Source: JBECKX01 sp964468475 (GTDB lineage Bacteria; Zixibacteria; MSB-5A5; CAIYYT01). From it: DNA of 27,822 bases. The notes below the pieces were generated by a model, which searched no databases, was not told where the DNA came from, and saw nothing but the letters and a program-made list of their open reading frames with translations. Within the stretch, counting starts at the first letter, position 1; each line of letters starts with the position of its first letter. The stretch spans positions 1 to 27,822 of the forward strand of contig CAYXUL010000044.1 of the NCBI GenBank assembly GCA_964468475.1, written 5' to 3'. Shown here piece after piece: positions 1-5,599 of the stretch. Both the position numbers and the translations under genes were made by a program.

Positions 1-47
1 ATCTCAAAAACGGTAAAGCGCGTTACCGCATTGTACTGAGCGGTTAA
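1..47 (+). CDS. 3' end of an unidentified protein gene (partial)
   Basis: The third reading frame is open from the window edge and ends in TAA at 45-47, giving the C-terminal residues LKNGKARYRIVLSG. The composition looks like a real beta-rich protein end, but only 14 residues are visible, so no family can be named. The other two plus-strand frames close earlier or look random. The gene body lies outside the window; it could be a chance open frame. Confidence 0.3.
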   Translation, partial: LKNGKARYRIVLSG

Positions 48-77
48 GCGCACGGGAGTACCCATTAGACGGAGTCG

Positions 78-97
78 GGGCGCCATATATAGCGCCC
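78..97. repeat. Short palindrome, GGGCGC / GCGCCC stem
   Basis: GGGCGC and GCGCCC enclose an AT-rich centre, CATATATA. It resembles the GCGCCATATATGGCGC palindrome at 25011-25026 and stands ten bases before a second palindrome at 107-126. It belongs to a family of short hairpins in gene-free spaces of this window. Confidence 0.5.
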
Positions 98-106
98 GAT
101 TAGGAG

Positions 107-126
107 GTCAGACATTCTTGTCTGAC
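107..126. repeat. Short palindrome, GTCAGACA / TGTCTGAC stem
   Basis: A perfect 8-bp inverted repeat with a 4-nt loop (TTCT). It is preceded by TAGG and followed by ATCGCGCCG, flanks shared in outline with the palindromes at 502, 25011 and 26850, although the stem sequence differs. Confidence 0.55.
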
Positions 127-156
127 ATCGCGCCGAAGGTACGAGCAGAGATACTG

Positions 157-428
157 ACACACCCCGTCTTTCATCCCGATCAAGATCGGGATGAAATCCA
201 CCCCTCTTACCGCGCGTGTTGAAAAAGTGGAATAGAGCGATGGTGGAGCGTGAAACGGTCATCGCGAGGAACCCCAACCTGTTGGGGTGACGTGGCGATC
301 CCAGTGATGGTTTATGCTATCACAGAGAGATTGCCGCGTTCCTCACGTCCTTCGGACTCCACTCGCTCGCAATGACATTGTTTTCTTATCCAGGCTTTTT
401 CAACAATCCCTTACCAGAGGGGAATTCG
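157..428 (-). repeat. Dispersed double-hairpin repeat, copy 1 (interrupted)
   Basis: In minus orientation this copy reads AATTCCCCTCT, a loop, AGAGGGGTGGA, a variable hairpin, then ACGGGGTGTGT, as do the copies at 945, 25111 and 26998. Its variable hairpin is a perfect 13-bp stem (TTTCATCCCGATC / GATCGGGATGAAA, 169-181 and 184-196) with an AA loop. The first palindrome is split: CCCCTCTTACC ends at 211 and AGAGGGGAATTCG resumes at 416. About 200 bp of unrelated sequence (212-410) lies inside the palindrome loop. Confidence 0.7.
212..410. mobile_element. MITE-like insertion with terminal inverted repeats and target duplication
   Basis: The element starts GCGCGTGTTGAAAAAG and ends with the near-inverse CTTTTTCAACAATCCC, giving imperfect 16-bp terminal inverted repeats with a perfect 10-bp core at 218-227 and 395-404. 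It is bounded by TTACC at 207-211 and 411-415 (CTTACC if one more base is counted), consistent with a target-site duplication. It sits in the loop of a dispersed repeat palindrome. The interior holds GTCATCGCGAG at 258 facing CTCGCAATGAC at 366, so the inverted symmetry extends inward, plus a hairpin ACCCCAAC/GTTGGGGT at 271-288. There is no credible coding sequence, so it would be non-autonomous. The transposase family cannot be named. Confidence 0.65.
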
Positions 429-501
429 ATCTGTCGACATATGGTGTAAGGCAGCGTGTTAGTGGCCACTAGCCAACGACCTGCACTGCGAATACGGGTA
501 G

Positions 502-519
502 GGCCGAATTTATTCGGCC
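502..519. repeat. Short palindrome, GGCCGAAT / ATTCGGCC stem
   Basis: A perfect 8-bp stem with a 2-nt loop, preceded by GGGTAG and followed by GTCGCACCG. It lies 32 bp past the stop of the small minus-strand gene that ends at 552. No T-tract follows on either strand, so a simple intrinsic terminator is not supported. Confidence 0.5.
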
Positions 520-551
520 GTCGCACCGTAGGCGCAAGAAGAACCGTCCCC

Positions 552-830
552 CTACTCCACCCACACCTTCGCCACCCGCCAGCTCAGGCTGCGTTCATCG
601 TAACAGAGCTGGAAGAAATTCGAGGTTGAATCAACCAGCGCGAAGTAATGCAGCTTAGCTTCGCCGACATCGCTGCTCCAGTCGCCGGTGATCCGTTCGA
701 CCTTGTATACCCTGCCCCGCCAGCGGAACCGGCACGGTTTGAGGGCACGCTCCGAAAAGAGCGCGATTACTTCTATTTCGTCATCCATATCCTGGTACAT
801 CAATCGTCGCGAATCTTTCTTGTAGGGCAA
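552..830 (-). CDS. Small DUF6504-like protein next to lexA
   Basis: This encodes at most 92 residues and ends in TAG. The core, FRWRGRVYKVERITGDW at about residues 35-51 followed by FFQLCYDERSLSWRVAKVW near the C-terminus, resembles the DUF6504 pattern (F-W-G-R-Y-V ... W ... Y-D ... W-L-A-R-V). That match is from memory. The protein is a small, probably soluble all-beta domain with no signal peptide or membrane segment and no known catalytic motif. The start is uncertain: the longest frame begins at a TTG (830), while an ATG at 800 (residue 11) also gives a complete core, and neither has a strong ribosome binding site. It is on the same strand as lexA, about 215 bp downstream, with a repeat and a hairpin between them. 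I recall DUF6504 genes near DNA-damage polymerases in actinobacteria, which would make the lexA position meaningful, but I cannot verify this here. Confidence 0.7.
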   Translation of the reverse strand: MPYKKDSRRLMYQDMDDEIEVIALFSERALKPCRFRWRGRVYKVERITGDWSSDVGEAKLHYFALVDSTSNFFQLCYDERSLSWRVAKVWVE

Positions 831-869
831 GAGACTCTAACTCCTGCCTTCATACTGTTTTGTCAATGA

Positions 870-889
870 CAGGTCTCTTCAGAGACCTG
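870..889. repeat. Short palindrome, CAGGTCTC / GAGACCTG stem
   Basis: A perfect 8-bp stem with a TTCA loop, centred about 50 bp upstream of the longest start of the small gene ending at 552. It has the same 8-4-8 geometry as the lexA operator but a different sequence. It may be an operator, a leader hairpin, or another member of the short-palindrome family. Confidence 0.5.
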
Positions 890-944
890 CCTCACATGCT
901 ACTGCCGCACCGACGACCGAGACCGATAATCCTGATAATCCGAA

Positions 945-1012
945 TTCCCCTCTTGAGAGGGGTGGATTTCGTTCTCCCCGACTTTTCGAGGAGGACGAAA
1001 AACGGGGTGTGT
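945..1012 (+). repeat. Dispersed double-hairpin repeat, copy 2
   Basis: The order is TTCCCCTCT-TG-AGAGGGGTGGA, then a variable hairpin (TTTCGTTCTCC at 967-977 pairing with GGAGGACGAAA at 990-1000 with one G-T pair), then ACGGGGTGTGT. It lies just past the lexA stop codon. The flanks match the copies at 157, 25111 and 26998, while the internal stem is different in each. Confidence 0.75.
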
Positions 1013-1045
1013 AATCGAGCAATGGCGCAGTAGAATGCCGCTCCG

Positions 1046-1663
1046 CTACATCCTCCGCATCAGCCCTACGACTTTCCCTGCCAGGTAGAACCCCGGCGCG
1101 TCGCGCTCGACGATAATCGGGCCGTAGGCGGCATTTTCCGGCTGCAGCCTGACTCTTCGCCGCTCCGGAAAGAATCGCTTAACGGTGGCTTCGTCGCCAA
1201 TCACCGCCACCACAATATCGCCGGAATCGGCATTCTGCTGCCGGCGCACGAGCACGTAGTCACCATCCATGATCCCTGCCTCCACCATACTGTCACCGCG
1301 AACTCGCAGCGAGAACAGTTCCCCTGAAGGCACGAACGACCGGTCAAATACCAGCCGCTCCGTGATATTCTGCTCTGCCAGCAGCGGCTGGCCGGCAGGC
1401 ACATCACCTACCAGCGGAACCGTAACCGCATCGGCGATACTCTCTTTGAGCAAGCGGATGCCGCGCGACACGGCAGCTGTCTTCTCGATATAACCCTTCC
1501 GAATCAGCGCCTGCAGCAGTGAGCGCACGCCGTTCGTCGAGGAAATTCCGAACTCGGCGCCGATTTCCCGAATCGTCGGCGGTTGACCGTCCCGGTTGAT
1601 ACGCGCCTCGATAAAGTCGTACACCTCGCGCTGACGTGCGGTTAAATCGTCGTATGGGGACAT
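1046..1663 (-). CDS. lexA: LexA, SOS-response transcriptional repressor / autoprotease
   Basis: LexA represses DNA-damage genes and cleaves itself when RecA filaments form. The 205 residues match the usual length. Residues 1-70 are the winged helix-turn-helix DNA-binding domain (LTARQREVYDFI, then PPTIREIGAEFGISSTNGVRSLLQAL). The peptidase S24 domain follows, with the Ala90-Gly91 cleavage site in DVPAGQP, catalytic Ser125 in RGDSM and Lys162 in ATVKRF. All key residues are present, so the protein should be active. The ATG start has GGGAGG seven bases upstream. A 20-bp palindrome 50-70 bp upstream, overlapping a TTGACA -35 box, is the likely autoregulatory operator. The gene is followed by a dispersed repeat and then a small DUF6504-like gene. 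Confidence 0.97.
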   Translation of the reverse strand: MSPYDDLTARQREVYDFIEARINRDGQPPTIREIGAEFGISSTNGVRSLLQALIRKGYIEKTAAVSRGIRLLKESIADAVTVPLVGDVPAGQPLLAEQNITERLVFDRSFVPSGELFSLRVRGDSMVEAGIMDGDYVLVRRQQNADSGDIVVAVIGDEATVKRFFPERRRVRLQPENAAYGPIIVERDAPGFYLAGKVVGLMRRM

Positions 1664-1711
1664 TCGTTACCCTCCCGGAGGTAAATTGCTTAATTTCTTC
1701 CGGCACAAGGT

Positions 1712-1736
1712 AACTGCACAAACGTGCAGTTGTCAA
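1712..1736 (-). promoter_or_regulatory. lexA promoter -35 box and SOS operator
   Basis: On the minus strand a perfect TTGACA (1736-1731) is followed directly by the palindrome AACTGCAC-AAAC-GTGCAGTT (1712-1731 as read on plus), which occupies the spacer. The TTACCT/TACCTT -10 is weak. The palindrome fits TGCNC-N4-GTGCA, which I recall as the LexA site of Fibrobacter succinogenes, and not the E. coli CTGT-N8-ACAG or Bacillus GAAC-N4-GTTC type. Bound LexA would block RNA polymerase, giving autorepression. Confidence 0.75.
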
Positions 1737-1867
1737 TATTTTACTATAATTTTCATGATAAAAAAATCGGAAAAATTTAGCGCCGGGCCTGAGCAATCGT
1801 GTATAAGATGTAAATAACCAAGCTGATTATTGACTTAGACTTAGACGTTTATCTTGAATCAGACTTA

Positions 1868-2650
1868 ATGCGTACCCCGGACATTTCTCAGACAAAGCGA
1901 GCGGTTGACAAATCATGCCTGCTCAATCGGAAGTCGGCTCTCATACTTTCTGCGTTGGCGCCGCTAGTTATTGCAGTTTTGGCATTCACGAAGCCGGTGC
2001 AGGCCCAACCCGCGGAAAATCCGATAAAAGTCTCGGGTGAAGAATTCAACTTCGGCTATATCCCCTTCGGAAAAATCGTCAAGCATACACTCTATATCGT
2101 GAACGACGCCGACACTTCACTGAGAATCACTAAGGTCAACCCCGGTTGCGGTTGTACTTCGATACCGCTCACCAAGCGCACCGCCAATCCCGGCGACACC
2201 CTGACGGTCAATATTCTACTGGATACCGGCAAATTTGAGCTCGGAAAGTTCCAGAAGGCGCCGCGCATATTTACTGACAGCAGGAAACGACCTGTAATCA
2301 CCTGTAAACTGACAGGAATCAACTACGATACAGACGGGCAGAAATTACTCGATATCTCGCCCACATCAATCGAACTGCCGCGAAATCGCAACTCCGATAC
2401 GACCAGCATAACCTTGTTTAATCTCTCGAAGCTGACGTTGATTCCGAGACTGATTGAAGCGCCGCCACCAGGTCTCATTGACGTCTCATTACCGGGCCAG
2501 GCGCTGGTGCCGGGAAGGGAGATGGCTGTTAGTTTGAAGATAAATGATCTCAGTAGTGTCAAGGAGGACGCCTTGATAGCGTCGTTCACGCTGGCATTTG
2601 ACGATCCCAACCGCACGAGACTGACGATCCCGATCAAGGTGCTGAAATAA
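1868..2650 (+). CDS. Exported DUF1573 protein, paralogue 1 (CGC motif)
   Basis: A 260-residue protein. Residues 20-47 form a signal peptide or anchor (RKSALILSALAPLVIAVLAF, then PVQAQ with a likely cleavage after AQA or AQ). Residues about 53-155 form a DUF1573 domain, an immunoglobulin-like fold of the ASPM/SPD-2/Hydin type, with FNFGYIPFG and the hallmark PGCGCT (Cys94, Cys96). A second beta domain occupies 160-260 and ends in RLTIPIKVLK. It would lie in the periplasm. The molecular role of DUF1573 is not established. This is the first of three tandem paralogues. The ATG at 1868 has no clear ribosome binding site, so the true start may lie a little downstream. Upstream, GACTTA repeats (1832-1846, 1862-1867) lie beside a TTGACT, but spacing to the nearest -10-like box is poor. 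Confidence 0.9.
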   Translation: MRTPDISQTKRAVDKSCLLNRKSALILSALAPLVIAVLAFTKPVQAQPAENPIKVSGEEFNFGYIPFGKIVKHTLYIVNDADTSLRITKVNPGCGCTSIPLTKRTANPGDTLTVNILLDTGKFELGKFQKAPRIFTDSRKRPVITCKLTGINYDTDGQKLLDISPTSIELPRNRNSDTTSITLFNLSKLTLIPRLIEAPPPGLIDVSLPGQALVPGREMAVSLKINDLSSVKEDALIASFTLAFDDPNRTRLTIPIKVLK

Positions 2651-2738
2651 CGTACCTGCCAAAGTAAACTGAGCCATGCAAGAAGATCGCCACGAAAAAT
2701 CGCAAGTAATTCGTTCAATATTTACCGGAGGAACACCT

Positions 2739-3470
2739 ATGAAACGACTCATATTATCCGTATCCGTCTTACTCATATTTATGACAGCGCTCTCGTTGGC
2801 GCAGCAGCGCGGCCCGAAAGCGTTTTCGCCGGAACCCAGCTTTAACATGGGCTACATCCCCCAACGAGCGAAATTCGGTCACCGGTTTTGGGTATACAAT
2901 ATCGGTACCGACAGCCTGAATATTCGCAACGTCCAGGTATCGTGCGGTTGCACCAAAGCCTCGAGCGCCGTGGGAATGGTCGCCGTCAACGACAGTGTGC
3001 CAATCGATATCGTGTTTGACAGCGGCACCCGTCGACTGACTCAGGACAAGCGCGTTACTGTTCGCACGAATGATCCCGGTGCCGGCAACCTGTCGCTCCA
3101 ATTTACCGCCTACGTTTTCACGCCGGCGCAAGAGGATACTATCGGGCCGGTAAACTTCACGCAAAACAAGAAGCTCAACGCCACCACGGATGATCTCGGC
3201 AAGACCTTTGTGATTGAATACCGTAATCACTCGAAAGAGGCCGTTAAGCCGACCCTGATCCGCGAGCCTGATGATCTTGTCGCCAGTGTTGAGATTCCAG
3301 ATGAGCCGGTGCAACCGGGCGGCGTTGGAAAGATTACGGTTGCTCTCGTTAAGTCCGTAACCGACAAGAATCAGCATAAGTCAATCACGGTTCAGTTCGA
3401 CGATACCCATAAGAGCCGTTACACAATTCCGGTACGATTGGCGGAATCAATCAGTTCGCTGAAAGATTAG
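2739..3470 (+). CDS. Exported DUF1573 protein, paralogue 2 (CGC motif)
   Basis: The start is placed at the ATG at 2739 because GGAGG stands seven bases before it and a classic signal peptide follows at once (MKRLILSVSVLLIFMTALSL, then AQQ). A frame extends upstream to 2676 but would bury the signal. The mature protein has FNMGYIPQRAKFG and the CGCT motif (Cys69, Cys71) of the DUF1573 domain, then a second beta domain ending in KSRYTIPVRLAES. Total 243 residues. The C-terminal halves of all three paralogues end in an R-[LY]-TIPV/I or R-VTIPV strand, so they share one architecture. It is probably co-transcribed with paralogue 1, 88 bp upstream. Periplasmic location is inferred; the biochemical role is unknown. 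Confidence 0.9.
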   Translation: MKRLILSVSVLLIFMTALSLAQQRGPKAFSPEPSFNMGYIPQRAKFGHRFWVYNIGTDSLNIRNVQVSCGCTKASSAVGMVAVNDSVPIDIVFDSGTRRLTQDKRVTVRTNDPGAGNLSLQFTAYVFTPAQEDTIGPVNFTQNKKLNATTDDLGKTFVIEYRNHSKEAVKPTLIREPDDLVASVEIPDEPVQPGGVGKITVALVKSVTDKNQHKSITVQFDDTHKSRYTIPVRLAESISSLKD

Positions 3471-3528
3471 AGCTGATCGCAAATGAGAATCGCTTGAAGA
3501 CGAAGACCAAATGTATCAGGAAACATAC

Positions 3529-3556
3529 TTGACGGGCGATTTTAATAGGCTAAATT
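3529..3556 (+). promoter_or_regulatory. Possible sigma-70-type promoter of the selenoprotein gene
   Basis: TTGACG (3529-3534) and TAAATT (3551-3556) are spaced by 16 bp and lie about 50 bp before the GTG start at 3603, in a 132-bp gap after paralogue 2. This would let the third paralogue be expressed on its own. Promoter rules for this phylum are unknown to me. Confidence 0.4.
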
Positions 3557-3602
3557 GATCTAATTAAAAGTGCCCACTGGTAATTCATCTAAGGAGACAG
3601 TT

Positions 3603-4496
3603 GTGCGACGTTTGAATTCTCCGAGATTGGCGGCGTTAAGCCTTTTTGCCGGCGTAATGCTGGTCGCGGCAGTCGCTCTCGGACAGGGAAAGCAACCGAT
3701 TAAACCGAAGCCAAATGAGAATATGAAGCAGGCAACGGATTCCGTAGCAGCTTCAGGGGCGAAAGTCTACGTGCCCGAAGACGATTTCAACTTTGGCTAC
3801 GTGCCGAACAATTCGGAGATCACTCACGTTTATAAACTCCTCAGCGTCGGCAAAGAACCGCTTAAGATTCTCCGTGTCAAACCTGGCTGAGGATGCACCA
3901 AAGCACCTCTCGATAAAGAGGTGATCCCTGTCGGTGACAGCGGAAAGGTTGAACTTATATTTCACTCGCATCCGAGACAGCGCGGCCGCATACGGAAGAG
4001 TGCGCGGGTTACGGTGAATGATAATTCCCGAGACAACTTCAATCTGCTTCTTTCTGGCGAGCTGTACAATAGCGGCGAATCCGATTCTCTGAGACCGCTC
4101 GCACTGTCGGAAGGCATGATCACGTTTAACCCGAACGATCGTGGCGAGAAAAAAGAGATCAAGGTTACTAACGAGTCTGATCAGGAACTTCATCTGGAGA
4201 TGATTGCCGATGCTCCAGGCTTCTTTGATGTTGATCTGCCCAAGAAGATCAAGCCCGGCAAGAGTGAAGAAATCGAAGTGAAGGTCCCGAAAGACTTTTC
4301 AGACAATAAATTCGTGAAGTCATTCACTTTCCAGATGGATGACTCCATCAAGACTAGGGTCACTATTCCGGTGAGTATGGTCTCGGCCATCCCTATGACG
4401 ACGCCTCCTCCTTCGACCAAGGCAATGCCGATGCAAAAGAAGGTTATGCCGGATTCTTCGAAATCGGGGATGCAGGGAGGAAAATCAGGGCACTAG
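3603..4496 (+). CDS. Predicted selenoprotein: DUF1573 paralogue 3 with Sec-Gly-Cys motif (TGA read through)
   Basis: GTG start with AAGGAG six bases upstream; 297 residues if TGA at 3888-3890 (codon 96) is read as selenocysteine. Residues 1-28 are a signal peptide (ALSLFAGVMLVAAVALGQ). The DUF1573 domain follows, with FNFGYVPNN, then RVKPG-U-GCTKAPLDKE where paralogues 1 and 2 have NPG-C-GCTS and QVS-C-GCTK. The same frame continues to TAG at 4494-4496 with a second beta domain ending RVTIPVSM and a Met/Lys/Ser-rich tail (seven Met in the last 50 residues). A perfect hairpin follows the TGA at the distance expected of a bacterial SECIS. TGA is a normal stop in six neighbouring genes. Alternatives are a Cys-to-stop mutation or a base error. 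Automatic annotation would yield two pieces, 3603-3890 and a false GTG start at 3921 inside the hairpin. Location: periplasm; function unknown, probably thiol/selenol redox chemistry. Confidence 0.82.
3888..3923 (+). promoter_or_regulatory. Candidate bacterial SECIS element (UGA plus hairpin)
   Basis: After the TGA (3888-3890), CACCTCT (3904-3910) pairs perfectly with AGAGGTG (3917-3923) around a six-base loop, CGATAA. The loop begins 20 nt after the TGA and has a G as its second base. From memory, the bacterial SECIS model asks for a loop of 3-14 nt with a G in the first two positions, a stem of 4-16 bp and 16-37 nt between UGA and loop; all are met. It would recruit SelB with Sec-tRNA to the ribosome. 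Confidence 0.7.
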
Positions 4497-4563
4497 CCCG
4501 AACCGGAAATCGAGATTAGTAGTCGCAGCAGCTTTTCACGCGACTCCAGATGAATCCACTTAT

Positions 4564-4601
4564 GGCGTCGAGAATATGCGTTTCGGCGCCTTTCTTTTTT
4601 T
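4564..4601 (+). terminator. Rho-independent terminator of the DUF1573 cluster
   Basis: GGCGTCGA (4564-4571) pairs with TCGGCGCC (4583-4590), with one G-T wobble, and is followed at once by TTTCTTTTTTT. It lies about 70 bp past the stop of the selenoprotein gene. On the minus strand no T-tract follows the hairpin, so it mainly serves the plus strand. Confidence 0.85.
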
Positions 4602-4623
4602 GTACTTAAGCGATTGCGTTGTC

Positions 4624-5532
4624 TCAGATTTTAGCAAGAAACTCAGACAGCGCGGGCTCCAGCACCGATTGAGATACTGAGAGCGGCTCATTGTGTCCGC
4701 CGGGGAGTTCGACGAATGATTTCGGGGCCGCTGCAGCGTCAAACAGCTTTCTGCCCAGCCGGAACGGAATTACTCCATCTCCCGGAGCGTGCATTATCAG
4801 CTTGGCGCAGGAGAGCTCTTTAAGGACTGATTCGGAGTCATAATGCTCTCGCAATAATATGCTGGTTGGCAAGAAGGGGAACGATGCGCGGGCAACGTCG
4901 CCCATTGAGGAAAAGGTCGATTCCAGGATTATCCCGGCCGCAGGTATTCTTCTGGCCAGCTTGGCCGCGACAGCGCCACCCAGCGATCTGCCATAGGGAA
5001 CAATCTTCCTTTGAAACCTGCCATCCCGATCGCCGAATTCGTGCCTGATGTAATCCGCGAGGACGTCGAGATCAAGCTCTATGCCTTTTTCAGTAGGATA
5101 CTTTCCTACACCGGCATAGCCGCGATACTCAACCGCCCAGACTGCAGCACCCAGGTCGTTGAGGAATTTATATCGCTCGATATTATGTGAGATGTTTTCC
5201 GCATTCCCATGAAAATAGACGACTACAATCTGCCTGTCGGTGGTCTCGCCTATTCGCCACAGGAGAAATCGGCTGCCGTCGCCGGCAGTTAACGTATCTG
5301 AGGTGAAGTTCAGGCCGGCATTTGCCGGATCGCTCAGCAAGGCCGCGACCGGATGATAGACAAGCATTCGTTGACCCATGAATGCTATCAAGCACACGCA
5401 CAGGTAGACTGCGACTAACACCAAGAGGATAGTTAGAAATGTCACGATGAGTCTGAGCCTGCCGGATTTGATTTCATGACGAAATATTAGCACGCGCGGA
5501 ACCGTGCCGATATCGAGAGGACTTGTCTCCAA
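4624..5532 (-). CDS. Membrane-anchored alpha/beta hydrolase (Bem46/ABHD13-like)
   Basis: 302 residues. One membrane segment at about 28-51 (LIVTFLTILLVLVAVYLCVCLIAF) precedes an alpha/beta hydrolase domain. YFHGN at 106-110 supplies the oxyanion region, Ser183 in YGRSLGG is the nucleophile, Asp252 in APGDGVIPF and His280 in GGHNEP complete the triad. The arrangement matches Bem46/ABHD13-type serine hydrolases and the S33 serine-aminopeptidase-like family. The substrate cannot be read from sequence; esters or lipids are plausible. It ends in TGA, which shows TGA works as a stop here. It is on the same strand as the GWxTD/ABC block and starts 67 bp after the first GWxTD stop, so it may be the last gene of that operon. 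Confidence 0.88.
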   Translation of the reverse strand: METSPLDIGTVPRVLIFRHEIKSGRLRLIVTFLTILLVLVAVYLCVCLIAFMGQRMLVYHPVAALLSDPANAGLNFTSDTLTAGDGSRFLLWRIGETTDRQIVVVYFHGNAENISHNIERYKFLNDLGAAVWAVEYRGYAGVGKYPTEKGIELDLDVLADYIRHEFGDRDGRFQRKIVPYGRSLGGAVAAKLARRIPAAGIILESTFSSMGDVARASFPFLPTSILLREHYDSESVLKELSCAKLIMHAPGDGVIPFRLGRKLFDAAAAPKSFVELPGGHNEPLSVSQSVLEPALSEFLAKI

Positions 5533-5599
5533 GACTCTCGCACATGGGATGCCAGCACAGCGGCAAGCACAACTTTAAGCCCGTCACGAAAGCATTGGC

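Noticed and set aside
65..277. 70-residue minus-strand open frame
   Set aside because: It runs through two repeat families and the MITE-like element, with no ribosome site and no protein-like composition.
3888..3890. TGA reassigned to Trp or Gly in this genome
   Set aside because: Genes at 4624, 19294, 19689, 25222, 26064 and 27124 end properly at TGA, two of them with TGA inside tight start/stop overlaps. Paralogues have Cys, not Trp or Gly, at this column.
3603..4496. Simple pseudogene (Cys codon mutated to TGA)
   Set aside because: Not excluded, but less likely: the rest of the frame is intact and conserved in pattern, with a good start site, terminator and a SECIS-like hairpin at the right spacing.
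3921..4496. Separate DUF1573 gene starting at GTG 3921
   Set aside because: The GTG lies within the hairpin, has no ribosome binding site for that start, lacks a signal peptide and would begin in the middle of the domain.
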